NCBI GenBank assembly: GCA_050251195.1
Contig: JBFWNG010000005.1
Span: 124,001 to 188,000 of the forward strand
Length of the DNA: 64,000 nt
Direction of reading: 5' to 3'
Origin: JBFWNG01 sp050251195
GTDB taxonomy: Bacteria > Bdellovibrionota_B > Oligoflexia > Oligoflexales > Oligoflexaceae
Shown: positions 18,134 to 26,755 of the stretch, piece after piece
Layout of the letters: each line of letters opens with the position of its first letter
Position numbering within the stretch: position 1 is the stretch's first letter
Notes under the pieces: model-generated
What the model was told of the DNA's origin: nothing
What the model saw: only the letters and a program-made list of their open reading frames with translations
The model's database searches: none
Translations under genes and position numbers: made by a program

Positions 18134-18976
18134 ATGTCCCAAAGCAACAGCGATATATTCCATTACAATGATTGTAGCGCCTTTCTCCGAGCTAAGGCCG
18201 AATGGAACAAGAGCAAAAAAGAAAGAGGCTTAAGTGCCAAACAATGGGCCGACCGGCTTGGCTATAGGAGTGCTCAAAGCGTTTCCATGGTCCTCACCGG
18301 GGAGAGGCTTCCTAGCCGGGAAATGACACATAAGCTCGCGCAAGATCTTGGTCTTTCCGAGAAGGAAAAACGATATTTCGAGCTTCTCGTCGACTATCAG
18401 GCTCTAAAACGACGAGGGAAGGATACCGGTCCGGTAGTTGACCAAATCGATAAGGTCAATCCGCACTTTAGAAATCACCTAAGCGTCGATGACTCCGTGC
18501 TCCGGTATGTGGGCGAGTGGTACCATCTCGTCGTCAAACAACTCGTGAACTGTCCGGGTTTTAAAGCCGACCCCAAGTGGATCAAAGAAAGACTCCGTGG
18601 AAAAATCACGGAGCATCAGGCCACCCAGGCATTGGTCGCCTTGGAGAAAATTGGACTGATCGAGAAGTGGAAAAAGAGTTATCGAACCAAAGGCGCTATT
18701 AAATCGGCTTTCGACGTTCCCAACCCGGTTCTTCGTGGATTCCACAAACAGATGCTTGATAAGGCCAAAGAATCGGTTGACGAACAAGGTGTTGCGGAAA
18801 GAGAAATTGTTGCGATTACCATTCAGATGGCTGCGTCCCGCATCGATGAGGCAAAAAACGAGATAAGGTCTTTTCTCGAACGCTTTAACAAGAAATTCTA
18901 CGATAAAGGCGCCGAAAGCGTGTTCCAACTCAACACCCAGTTATTTTCTCATACAGAAAACAAGGAGCAAATATGA
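18134..18976 (+). CDS. TIGR02147/DUF4423-type regulatory protein
   Basis: A cytoplasmic protein of 280 residues. The N-terminal part has a helix-turn-helix-like layout (FLRAKAEWNKSKKERGLSAKQWADRLG then SVSMVLTGERLPS), which matches the start of the TIGR02147 family. The remainder (YFELLVDYQALKRRG, YVGEWYHLVVKQL, ALVALEKIGLIEKW) also fits that family, known mainly from Fibrobacter and Bdellovibrio-like genomes and generally taken as transcriptional regulation. ATG 18134 was preferred over earlier in-frame codons because GAGGTG lies 8 bases upstream. Its stop overlaps the next lipoprotein start by ATGA. Confidence 0.8.
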   Translation: MSQSNSDIFHYNDCSAFLRAKAEWNKSKKERGLSAKQWADRLGYRSAQSVSMVLTGERLPSREMTHKLAQDLGLSEKEKRYFELLVDYQALKRRGKDTGPVVDQIDKVNPHFRNHLSVDDSVLRYVGEWYHLVVKQLVNCPGFKADPKWIKERLRGKITEHQATQALVALEKIGLIEKWKKSYRTKGAIKSAFDVPNPVLRGFHKQMLDKAKESVDEQGVAEREIVAITIQMAASRIDEAKNEIRSFLERFNKKFYDKGAESVFQLNTQLFSHTENKEQI

Positions 18977-19743
18977 AACTGTTAAACCTAATTGCACTCA
19001 CGATCTTTGGACTTACGGCTTGTCAGTATGGCAACAACACGTCGAACGACGCCATCAAGGGCGACGAAGGCGGAGACGTCATTGGCAACGCTGATCCCTC
19101 GGGCACGGTCTACGGCACGATCTCGCTCGATTTTCCGAAAACAAAACCGAATATGATTGCAAAGATTAGACTGCAAGGCGAGCTACAGGATGCGGCTTCG
19201 GATATAGTCGCAGAAAAGAAAATTCTTATTTCGTCCGATTCGACCCAGTTCTCGATAACAGGTCCCGTCACCTATGAGCTGCCGCTCTATGTTGAAGTTA
19301 TTATTCGCGACGAAGATCAAGAAGGTGGCGACGTGTGTTACATAACAACCGCTGCCTACCCTGCAGCCACGGATACCGAGTATAGAGATAACGTCATCAC
19401 TGTCGATAGAGTGTCGGCCAGCTGTGACGACAATCAACTTTCTGCGCCACAAGAGGTCGTTGTAGATCTCGTCGGCAAGACATTTGAGAGGCGTATCTGT
19501 GACGCTCCGCGACATCCGGAAGAGAGCTGCGTTGAGTTCATCGAATTTGGTGCCGACAAGGTGCTTATTCTTCGCGGGGGCAACGACATTGTGGACGAAG
19601 GTGAGATTAGCCATCGATTTGAGAATATGATTCAGATCAATGAGATAAACTCTTCCTATTTCCTTCCCTTTATTGTCACGCCGAACGGTGACCGGCTTAT
19701 AAGATGGGATTCTGGTGACGTCTACCACCTAAAGTCAAAATAG
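18973..19743 (+). CDS. Lipoprotein of unknown function, coupled to the TIGR02147-type gene
   Basis: A predicted lipoprotein (MKLLNLIALTIFGLTAC, Cys17) of 256 residues. The mature part looks beta-rich with Cys pairs (VCYITTAAY, SASCDDN, RRICDAPRHPEESC). I recognise no enzymatic motif. It shares ATGA with the preceding regulator, so it is probably part of one operon and perhaps the effector or sensor arm of that regulator. Two inverted repeats follow it (19764-19854). Confidence 0.8.
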   Translation: MKLLNLIALTIFGLTACQYGNNTSNDAIKGDEGGDVIGNADPSGTVYGTISLDFPKTKPNMIAKIRLQGELQDAASDIVAEKKILISSDSTQFSITGPVTYELPLYVEVIIRDEDQEGGDVCYITTAAYPAATDTEYRDNVITVDRVSASCDDNQLSAPQEVVVDLVGKTFERRICDAPRHPEESCVEFIEFGADKVLILRGGNDIVDEGEISHRFENMIQINEINSSYFLPFIVTPNGDRLIRWDSGDVYHLKSK

Positions 19744-19763
19744 TTTCGAGAAAAATGCGGCAA

Positions 19764-19800
19764 GGCGTTCATTGAAGGCGACAAAGACCGAATGAACGCC
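19764..19800. repeat. 10-bp inverted repeat, possible transcription terminator or processing hairpin
   Basis: GGCGTTCATT and AATGAACGCC are perfect arms separated by 17 bases, with imperfect outer pairing (ATGCGG...CCGCAAAGCAT). It lies 20 bases after the lipoprotein stop. No long T tract follows, so termination is uncertain. Confidence 0.6.
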
Positions 19801-19826
19801 GCAAAGCATTTATCAATCGTCTTTTC

Positions 19827-19854
19827 GCTCAGGAACCTTGATAGGATCCTGAGC
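19827..19854. repeat. 8-bp inverted repeat GCTCAGGA / TCCTGAGC
   Basis: Perfect 8-bp arms with a 12-base spacer, upstream of the PNGase F-like gene. The arms contain the CTCAGGA word of the dispersed repeat family, so this may be a decayed copy. Confidence 0.5.
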
Positions 19855-19896
19855 TTCGATTAGAATGAGTTAATACATCAATAACAAAGGTACTTG

Positions 19897-21105
19897 ATGA
19901 GACTCTTTCTGTCGCTTTTGGCCTTATCTCTTTTGTCGTGCAAAACATCGGCCGGGAGACAAGGGACCTCTCTTATTAAGGCCGACAGCCAGGATGACAT
20001 TGTCACCGCATTCGACAACGAATACCTTCATCATGAACGTCAAACCGCTATTCGTGACATTCCGTTTCCAAGTCTCGATGTTAGCTACGAGAAGATCACT
20101 CTTGAGTTCACCTTAAGCTGCCCGAACGGACGTTGCGACTACAAGGATCGGCCCGGAGATCTCCATCTCTTGCGGACCGTAGACGGACAGGAGCAAGCCG
20201 TTGAAATTCTGCGCTTCATGACACCGTACGGCGTCGGAGGCACGTGGACCCTCGACGTAACGCACCTTCGCCTGCTCCTTTCTGACAATGTGAAGCTTCG
20301 ACTTTTTATCAAAACCTTTGTGAAGAAAGGTGATCCTGGGGGCGACGGTTGGTCGGCGACGGTTAGGTTTCGCTTCACACCCGGTGAGCCTGAAAACCTT
20401 CCCGTTGCTCTCATTCCACTGTGGGGAAGTGAGCCGGTTTGGTACGGCGATCCCGCGAAGCCCAGCAAGAGGGAGATAAGAATCCAGCTTCCCGACGTTG
20501 AGTTTAGCAAGATGTTTGTGGTCTCTTTCATCACGGGTCACGGTCAGGGCAACATGGATAATTGCGCTGAGTTCTGTGACAAAAGTCATACGCTTACGAT
20601 TAACGGCACACCTCACGAAACCCGCATTTGGAGAAGTGATTGCAAGGACAATCCAATTAAGAACCAGAAGGGCAATTGGACGTTGTCCCGCGAGGGATGG
20701 TGTCCCGGAGATATTGTCAAACCTTGGTGGCTCGAGATCCCCTCGGGACCTGTGAAAGAGGTCTCCATCACATACGAACCCGAGCCTTACGTTAATACCT
20801 GCCGCCCCGATAGTTCTGATTGTTCCGGATGTTGGCTCATATTGGACTGCACCTATAAAGAGCACGTGATGCAGAATGGGCTTTTGGTGGAACAAACACG
20901 ACCTGTCGGCTGCGATCTTGCCAACCCCTCCTGTCCATGCAAGCTCCAACAAGAATGCCGTTGGGACGCGAACGGGCAAGCGCTTTGTCCCAATAATGCA
21001 GCCAACTGCGAAACATGTAAAATTAGCAAAACATGCGAATACACGGGAGGGCGGCATGTCGAACCACGATTCCTTGTGTCCTCTTATCTTGTGTTGACTA
21101 AGTAA
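19897..21105 (+). CDS. PNGase F-like lipoprotein (peptide-N-glycosidase F family) with Cys-rich insert
   Basis: A predicted lipoprotein (LALSLLSC, Cys15). The chain resembles Flavobacterium PNGase F, which cleaves N-glycans from Asn. Shared blocks: SCPNGRCDYKDR (the Asp of the second DR aligns with catalytic Asp60), LRFMTPYGVGG...LDVTHLRLLLS, SFITGHGQGN..CAEFC (Glu225 aligns with Glu206) and DNPIKNQKGNW...GWCPG. At the position of Glu118 (IYTETW) this protein reads LFIKTF, so that Glu appears replaced by Lys139. Residues ~300-380 form an extra insert with 12 Cys before the conserved last strand. ATG 19897 was chosen over TTG 19894. This is from memory of the PNGase F sequence; activity is unproven. 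Confidence 0.85.
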   Translation: MRLFLSLLALSLLSCKTSAGRQGTSLIKADSQDDIVTAFDNEYLHHERQTAIRDIPFPSLDVSYEKITLEFTLSCPNGRCDYKDRPGDLHLLRTVDGQEQAVEILRFMTPYGVGGTWTLDVTHLRLLLSDNVKLRLFIKTFVKKGDPGGDGWSATVRFRFTPGEPENLPVALIPLWGSEPVWYGDPAKPSKREIRIQLPDVEFSKMFVVSFITGHGQGNMDNCAEFCDKSHTLTINGTPHETRIWRSDCKDNPIKNQKGNWTLSREGWCPGDIVKPWWLEIPSGPVKEVSITYEPEPYVNTCRPDSSDCSGCWLILDCTYKEHVMQNGLLVEQTRPVGCDLANPSCPCKLQQECRWDANGQALCPNNAANCETCKISKTCEYTGGRHVEPRFLVSSYLVLTK

Positions 21106-21140
21106 AAAGGTTCTTTCCGATCGAATAGAAAGGTTTAGAA

Positions 21141-21425
21141 ATGGATTTTTGGGACGTTCACGGTATCTGGTTTATATTCTTCATGGCGTTATTCCCGCGC
21201 CTTACTCTGTTGTTCTCCTCGGTGGCGTTCGGCGGCTTCCTCTGGTGGCTGGGTTGGGTTTTTGCCCCTCGTCTTCTCGTGGCCATCCTGGCGACCAGTG
21301 CGTACTGGGAAACTAATACAGTCCTCGTGGTTTTGACTTGGATATGGGCGCTCAGCGGAGAAACAGCGGAAAAGGGAGTTGCTGTTAAGACCCGCAGGGG
21401 TCGAGTGAACGTGTCGGTCGGATGA
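21141..21425 (+). CDS. Small membrane protein, conserved-looking
   Basis: 94 residues with two or three hydrophobic helices. It starts MDFWDVHGIWF and contains FPRLTLLFSSVAFGGFLWWLGWVFAPRLLVAILATSAYW. I recall very similar short proteins annotated as hypothetical in many bacteria. A basic tail follows. AAAGG lies 8 bases upstream of the ATG. It sits between the PNGase F-like gene and a MATE exporter on the same strand. The function is unknown. Confidence 0.75.
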   Translation: MDFWDVHGIWFIFFMALFPRLTLLFSSVAFGGFLWWLGWVFAPRLLVAILATSAYWETNTVLVVLTWIWALSGETAEKGVAVKTRRGRVNVSVG

Positions 21426-21495
21426 CTCCTACGGATGCATTGCAAACCTAACGCATCTGTGAAAAAATAGCATATCCACTTCATCAAAAGACGTT

Positions 21496-22875
21496 ATGAC
21501 AACGACGACGCTCAATAAATCCCGCGTTGAGGGCTGGCGAAGGGTCCTTAACATTGCCTGGCCGCTTATTGTCGCCAACAGTTTTTGGAATCTCCAATTA
21601 ACGATCGACCGAGTATTTCTCGGCAACTTCTCAACGGACGCCTTGGGCGCAGCGATAGCCGTCATGGGCGTTTTTTGGACTCCGATGGCGCTCGTGCAGC
21701 AGACTGCGGCTTATCTTATGACATTCGTCGCCCAATACTACGGTGCAAAACGAAACGACATGATCGGCGTGTCGGTGTGGCAGGCAATTTACATTAGTAT
21801 AGCGGGCGGTTTGTTGTTTCTTTTGCTCATTCCTCTTGCAGACCCAATTTTTGAACTGATTGGACATTCGGAAAACCTGCGGCCGTTGGAGACCGCTTAT
21901 TTCAAAGCCCTTTGCTATTCGGCTCTTCCTACGGCGTTGGTGGCAGTGGCGAGCGCTTTCTTTACGGGGCTAGGCAATAGCAGGATGATTATAGGTATCA
22001 ATTGCGCGGGCTTTCTTTCTCATGTTCTATTCGATTACCTCATGATATTTGGCAACTTCGGGTTTCCTCGCATGGGCATAGCTGGAGGCGGATATGCCAC
22101 GGTATTGGCCAACTGGACGGCAGCGATTTACGGACTCTTTCTACTGTTTTCCCGCAAAAATGAACAACTATATGCGATCCGATCCTCATGGAAGGTAAGC
22201 TGGGATCTGATGAAAAGATTCTTCCGCTACGGTTTGCCCAGCGGTTTGCAGTGGGCATTGGAAGGTCTTGCCTTTACGGTGTTCCTCATTTTCGTCGGCA
22301 ATATGCCGAATGGCGACGCTGCTCTTGCGAGCAGCGGCATAATTGTGACTGTCATGATGTTGGCGGCTCTTCCGGCGATGGGAGTAGCACAAGCGGTTTC
22401 TGTATTGGTGGGGCAGCACCTGGGTGAGAAAGACCCCGACGGAGCCGAGTCCTGGACTTGGAGCGGACTGCAGGTTGCCGCGATGTATATAGCAGCCGTG
22501 GCCATCACTTTCTTATTGTTTCCAAATTTCTATCTAAACTGGTTCCACAACGCGGAGAATGCATCTCTTTGGGCGGAAGTGAGCGTGATAGTCCCTTATC
22601 TCCTTATGTTCGTTGCGCTGTTCACTATTTTTGACAGCATGAACCTTGTCTTCTCTTTTGCCCTCAAAGGAGCTGGAGACACGAGATTCGTAACTCTCGT
22701 CGCACTTTTCATGCCGTGGCCTCTGATGATTTTGCCGACTTGGCTCGCCAAAGCTGAGCCGCAAGCCGTCTACTTAGGCTGGGGAGCTGCGAGTTGCTAC
22801 ATTGTTCTCCAAGCATTGGTCTTTTGGCGACGCTTTGTCGGAGCGAAATGGAAGCAGATGAGTGTTATAAACTAG
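21496..22875 (+). CDS. MATE family efflux transporter
   Basis: An inner-membrane exporter of about 12 helices that usually expels cationic drugs or metabolites against Na+ or H+. The pattern (LNIAWPLIVANSFWNLQLTIDRVFLGNFSTDALGA, then a second half with GLPSGLQWALEGLAFTVFLIFVG) shows the two internal repeats of the family. Length 459 matches. It ends 11 bases inside the 3' end of the rhomboid gene, which is convergent. The substrate cannot be predicted. Confidence 0.9.
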   Translation: MTTTTLNKSRVEGWRRVLNIAWPLIVANSFWNLQLTIDRVFLGNFSTDALGAAIAVMGVFWTPMALVQQTAAYLMTFVAQYYGAKRNDMIGVSVWQAIYISIAGGLLFLLLIPLADPIFELIGHSENLRPLETAYFKALCYSALPTALVAVASAFFTGLGNSRMIIGINCAGFLSHVLFDYLMIFGNFGFPRMGIAGGGYATVLANWTAAIYGLFLLFSRKNEQLYAIRSSWKVSWDLMKRFFRYGLPSGLQWALEGLAFTVFLIFVGNMPNGDAALASSGIIVTVMMLAALPAMGVAQAVSVLVGQHLGEKDPDGAESWTWSGLQVAAMYIAAVAITFLLFPNFYLNWFHNAENASLWAEVSVIVPYLLMFVALFTIFDSMNLVFSFALKGAGDTRFVTLVALFMPWPLMILPTWLAKAEPQAVYLGWGAASCYIVLQALVFWRRFVGAKWKQMSVIN

Positions 22876-23584
22876 ATCTTGGGAAAGTGAAGGTTCGCCA
22901 CTTGAACAACAGAATAACTAAGGCGGCAACTACCCCAAGGACGAACCCGAATGTATGCGCCAAGTAACTTGTCGTTGGCTCGAACGTCGTAGGAAAGAGC
23001 AGGACGAGGATAAAACCGACCGCGCGAACTATCCGCATAGGCACGCTGTATGCTTTCTCAAGCGCGACGTAGAAAGTGAGCCACATTCCCACCATACCGT
23101 AAACCATTCCCGAAGCACCTATAAGCCATACCTCTGGCGGATAGAATGCCACGGTTAAGGCGTTGGCGAGTGTGCCGACCGCAATCGCTGCGATTGGGAA
23201 CGCAAGTGCGCCAAAAAAACCGTAAAGTAGCCATCCAAATATAATCAAAAGCGGCGTGTTGGACAACAGGTGCACAAGATCTGAATGCACAAAGAGTGCG
23301 GTGACGAGGCGCCAGAATTCATGTCGGTGAAAGGCGCTTTGCTGACTCACCGGAAGGTACTCTGACCATGTGGGAACGCGCCAATGCACGATACTTGCGG
23401 CAACGGCTAGGAAATAAAAAACCGCCACAGGCAACAACTTATTACCCGGCGGCATCTTACTGAGAAAGGTCGGTTTGGGAGGGGGAGCCGGCGCGAAATC
23501 CTCTGCGTTCAGCTGAAACGCTTCGCCGGAGGTCTCTTCTTCGTTCATGGAGTCTTGGTCAACTCCACCGTTCATATCGCTCAA
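22865..23584 (-). CDS. Rhomboid family intramembrane serine protease
   Basis: An inner-membrane protease that cuts helices in the lipid bilayer. About six helices are visible. The catalytic Ser lies in GASGMVYG (GxSG) and the catalytic His in AHTFGFVLG (HxxGxxxG). SDLVHLLSN fits the family oxyanion-side HxxxN-like segment. A soluble Pro-rich N-terminus of about 45 residues precedes it. TTG 23584 has GTGAG upstream; ATG 23575 is also possible. It starts 8 bases after the dehydrogenase gene on the same strand, so they are probably co-transcribed. Confidence 0.88.
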   Translation of the reverse strand: MSDMNGGVDQDSMNEEETSGEAFQLNAEDFAPAPPPKPTFLSKMPPGNKLLPVAVFYFLAVAASIVHWRVPTWSEYLPVSQQSAFHRHEFWRLVTALFVHSDLVHLLSNTPLLIIFGWLLYGFFGALAFPIAAIAVGTLANALTVAFYPPEVWLIGASGMVYGMVGMWLTFYVALEKAYSVPMRIVRAVGFILVLLFPTTFEPTTSYLAHTFGFVLGVVAALVILLFKWRTFTFPRSSL

Positions 23585-23592
23585 CAGTCAAC

Positions 23593-25005
23593 TCACGTGC
23601 CGGTGTAATAGATCCGATAGATGACATTCGCATAGTCGTCCGAAACAAGAAGCGAACCGTCTGGCAATACCAACACGTCAACTGGACGCCCCCAGTAGGT
23701 GTCGTCGTCGTCGAGCCAGCCTTCGGCAAAGGGTTCATAGGATAGCGCCTTTTTCCCTGTCGCGTCAAGACGCACGAGAGAAACGCGATAGCCCGAACGA
23801 TGCGAACGATTCCAAGAGCCGTGTTCCGCTATGAAAATTTGGTTCCTGTATTCCTCGGGAAATTGTTCGCCTGTATAGAATCTCATACCAAGCGCGGCTA
23901 CATGCGGCCCAAGTGGAATAGCGGGTTTTGTGAATTGGGAAGAGGAACAACCGGCGGCGTTGCCGAAGTCGGGATCAACAATACCGTTCTCGTGGCAGTA
24001 GGGGAACCCGAAGTGTTCGCCGACGTGTGTGAGGCGGTTAAGCTCGTCTCGGGGAGTGTCGTCGCCCAATCGATCTCTACCGTTGTCCGTGAACCACATT
24101 TCACCCGTCACGGGATGAAAATCAAAACCGATGCTGTTCCTTACGCCTTTGGCAACCTCTGTTTTGTTTCTGCCGTCCAAATCCACTCGGAAAATGCGAG
24201 CAAACTTCCCGCGGGTCGAAGCAGAACTGTCGGGATCACAAACATTGCAGGGTGCGCCTACAGACACATAGAGCTTTCGATCGGGCCCGACGGTCAAATA
24301 CTTCCAGAAATGATTGTCTTGTTCGGGAAAGTCCGAAGTTATCTTCACTTCATTGGCGACGTTTCCTTGTCGGAGAAAATCTGGTCGAGAAACGATCTGG
24401 TGCCGTTCCGCTAAATAGAGCGTGCCCGTTTCTTTATCCACCGCGATTCCGTTGGGGTTTTCTCTATTGACGAAAATTGTGACAGGGTTTGGGTCCGGAC
24501 GCTTTGCTCCCTTATCTGTAAAGTACATAGAAAAAGCGCTGGATCCTGGGCTCGAAAAACCACCCATTCCAGAGAATACCCAGCCGTCGTCTTCTCCTCT
24601 CATTCCTAAGGTGAGAGAACGCGGTGACGGAACCTCAGCCCATACTTCTATTTTAAAGCCGGGTGGCAATTTGATCTTACTGAGAGGAAGCGGGCCGGGA
24701 GGATTTGTTTCGATTTCAGCGAGAAAGCCAAGCATTTTTTGGCGCTTGTCGGAAGGCATGCCGCTCGGAGGCATCAAACTGTCGGCAACCTTACGCTTAA
24801 TATTAATAATGTTGCCAGCGATTTTTGCCAAACTCACCCTACCGGCGCCGTCAGCATAATTGCCATGACAACCAATACAGTGTTGGGAAAAGAGTGTCGT
24901 TAGCGCCTCTTGATCCGCTGCCGACATCTCTTTGACGTTGGAAGGAGTTCTTTCCCTACAAGCGACAGATAGAAGACCTAGAGTAAGAAAGATAGCAGCT
25001 TTCAT
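23593..25005 (-). CDS. Sorbosone/aldose dehydrogenase-like lipoprotein with cytochrome c domain
   Basis: A predicted lipoprotein (GLLSVAC, Cys16). The N-terminal cytochrome c-type segment carries CxxCH (residues 43-47, QHCIGCHGNYADG), so it binds heme. The C-terminal ~350 residues match the PQQ-type glucose/sorbosone dehydrogenase beta-propeller (WAEVPSPRSLTLG, NRENPNGIAVDKETGTLYLAERHQI, SIGFDFHPVTGEMWFTDNGRD, GHFGFPYCHENG-like). It probably oxidises a sugar in the periplasm and passes electrons to heme. ATG 25005 was chosen because it begins the lipobox; AGGAAA lies upstream. Confidence 0.85.
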   Translation of the reverse strand: MKAAIFLTLGLLSVACRERTPSNVKEMSAADQEALTTLFSQHCIGCHGNYADGAGRVSLAKIAGNIINIKRKVADSLMPPSGMPSDKRQKMLGFLAEIETNPPGPLPLSKIKLPPGFKIEVWAEVPSPRSLTLGMRGEDDGWVFSGMGGFSSPGSSAFSMYFTDKGAKRPDPNPVTIFVNRENPNGIAVDKETGTLYLAERHQIVSRPDFLRQGNVANEVKITSDFPEQDNHFWKYLTVGPDRKLYVSVGAPCNVCDPDSSASTRGKFARIFRVDLDGRNKTEVAKGVRNSIGFDFHPVTGEMWFTDNGRDRLGDDTPRDELNRLTHVGEHFGFPYCHENGIVDPDFGNAAGCSSSQFTKPAIPLGPHVAALGMRFYTGEQFPEEYRNQIFIAEHGSWNRSHRSGYRVSLVRLDATGKKALSYEPFAEGWLDDDDTYWGRPVDVLVLPDGSLLVSDDYANVIYRIYYTGT

Positions 25006-25069
25006 TCGACGACGTTTCCTATGTTGAGTTTGGCTCGATAATATCATAAATAACATTTGATCGCTAAAC

Positions 25070-25627
25070 CTAATGCGGAGAGTTGCAGGTTTCGCTGTTA
25101 CCCGTTTCTTCGTCCGTACAGCATCGAACGACTTCGAAATTGCCGTTTACCACATTCGTGGCGTCAACAAACGCTACCATCTTCCCCGCCACCTTGTCCG
25201 CGTCGACGGCGATAAATTCGAAGAAGCCTTGAAGAGCTATACTGCCTCTGCCGTCAGTGTCTGTGCCTTCGATCAACGAAACCGTTTTCTGTCCGAGGCC
25301 CAAAGGATACCTTTCCTCCACAAGCTCTCGTGCTTCGACATCAAAACGTACGGATAGCTTGTCGTCGCCATTGAGAATGAATTTCTCGCACGCGTTCCCT
25401 ATTGTGCTCGAGACAAGGGTAAAGCTGAGAGTTGAATCATCGCTGTTGCCGTCGATGCGACCAGTTCCAAATTCCCATGCATGTCCCCAAATCTTTCCTC
25501 GCAGGTTCGTGTCTGCGTATGTCGGGGCTGATTCTGGAGTCTTTTCAGGTTCAACGTTCACCGAGCAAGCTGACGGAAGAACGATAAGTAAGAACGAAAC
25601 GCTGTGAAAAAACACTGTGGACCACAT
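25070..25627 (-). CDS. Lipoprotein of unknown function
   Basis: A predicted lipoprotein (FLLIVLPSAC, Cys21) of 185 residues. The mature part begins with a Pro/Glu linker (VEPEKTPESAPTYAD). It then has a compact beta-rich domain with GKIWGHAWEFGTGRIDG and a C-terminal Cys cluster (CCTDEETGNSETC). I recognise no family. It is upstream of the dehydrogenase on the same strand, 64 bases away. Confidence 0.75.
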   Translation of the reverse strand: MWSTVFFHSVSFLLIVLPSACSVNVEPEKTPESAPTYADTNLRGKIWGHAWEFGTGRIDGNSDDSTLSFTLVSSTIGNACEKFILNGDDKLSVRFDVEARELVEERYPLGLGQKTVSLIEGTDTDGRGSIALQGFFEFIAVDADKVAGKMVAFVDATNVVNGNFEVVRCCTDEETGNSETCNSPH

Positions 25628-25664
25628 GAGGCCTCCCCTTTGAAAATAAAACCACCCAAGCCAA

Positions 25665-26066
25665 TCACCAAATCATAGTTTTCTTTACGTTAGGATCCAG
25701 GGACAGCGCCACTGGGCACGTGATGGCCGCCTGTTTGAGAGTCTCCAGTTGTTCGGAAGAAATTCGCCGATCAAGCCCCTTCCAATCAAATCGTAACACG
25801 ATCTCGCCAACCTTCCGAGGACTCGATGTCATCTTCTTTTCTAGATCGACGGTGATTCCCGACATATCGATATTTAGTGTGCGTGCTTTAATGCCCGCGA
25901 TTGTCAACATGCATGACGCCAATGCCGTGCAAAGTAAATCAGTCGGCGAAAAACTCTCGCCCCTTCCTTGATTGTCTTTAGGGGCATCGGTCATAATAGT
26001 GTTTTGCGAATCAACGTGCAGAGCCTCGACACGAAGATCGCCCCGATAGACGATGGTTTGACGCAT
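25665..26066 (-). CDS. OsmC/Ohr family protein
   Basis: A cytoplasmic OsmC-fold protein that in known members detoxifies organic hydroperoxides using two Cys. Signatures are FSPTDLLCTALASCMLTI and CPVALSLDPNVKKTM, which supply the family Cys positions. Length 133 matches the OsmC/YhfA type. ATG 26066 was chosen because GGGAGG lies 7 bases upstream. It heads a minus-strand run of lipoprotein, dehydrogenase and rhomboid genes. Confidence 0.88.
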   Translation of the reverse strand: MRQTIVYRGDLRVEALHVDSQNTIMTDAPKDNQGRGESFSPTDLLCTALASCMLTIAGIKARTLNIDMSGITVDLEKKMTSSPRKVGEIVLRFDWKGLDRRISSEQLETLKQAAITCPVALSLDPNVKKTMIW

Positions 26067-26203
26067 AAAAGTACCTCCCTTTGTCATCTTTTAATTTACC
26101 GTTGCTTGACGTTTTGGCAATCCTTTTTGCATCTTTCGAGTTGCAAAGCCGAGTTAATAGGGTAGTGTAACTCATGAAAAAAATCGAATGAGAGAGGAAT
26201 TTT

Positions 26204-26740
26204 ATGAAAGCGATTTTTGCAGCGTTGATCTTCACACTTTCTTTCGGGTGTGCACATTTTTTTGGCGAGCACGACGGTAATCACCACGAGCATGAAAGTT
26301 CGCAAGTTAAGGAACCCGCTGATTGGGATGGGATTGAGGTGGCTTCCATGGGACGTCACTATTTTTCGAAAACGCCTACATCGAACTCGTTGACATTTGC
26401 CAAGCAAGAAGGAATCGAGGCTGTTATCAACCTGACGGAAGAAACCGATAAAAGCATTGAAGAAGCGTCGAAAGCAAAGGGGATAGCTTACTACCATATT
26501 GTCGTACCGGCGAACGAGCCATTCTCCAAAGAGAGATTTGCGGAGATCGAAAAAGTGCACAAGGAGCATCATGGCAAAGTGTGGGTATTCTGCCGAAGCG
26601 GCAACCGAGCTGCCGGTTGGTTTGCGACTCATCTGTCCATGGTAGAAGGGATGCCGCTAGACGACTCTATCTCGTTGGCCGAGAAACTTGGACTGACGAG
26701 CGAGGCGACAAAGGACAAGGTTCGGGAATACGCCCGCTAG
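26204..26740 (+). CDS. Protein-tyrosine-phosphatase-like lipoprotein (BLH/DUF442-type)
   Basis: A predicted lipoprotein (TLSFGC, Cys16) followed by a His-rich linker (HDGNHHEHESS). The domain has a CRSGNR signature (CX4R, as in beta-lactamase-hydrolase-like phosphatases; classical PTPs use CX5R), with INLTEETDKS and an acid loop. It probably acts outside the cytoplasm as a phosphatase or phosphate-binding protein. GAGAGG lies upstream of the ATG. The His-rich stretch may bind metal. Confidence 0.75.
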   Translation: MKAIFAALIFTLSFGCAHFFGEHDGNHHEHESSQVKEPADWDGIEVASMGRHYFSKTPTSNSLTFAKQEGIEAVINLTEETDKSIEEASKAKGIAYYHIVVPANEPFSKERFAEIEKVHKEHHGKVWVFCRSGNRAAGWFATHLSMVEGMPLDDSISLAEKLGLTSEATKDKVREYAR

Positions 26741-26755
26741 ATCATAGGCCGGTCG

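Noticed and set aside
20113..21057. 314-residue open frame on the minus strand
   Set aside because: It lies wholly opposite the PNGase F-like gene, which has convincing family motifs. The minus frame has no start signal or motif.
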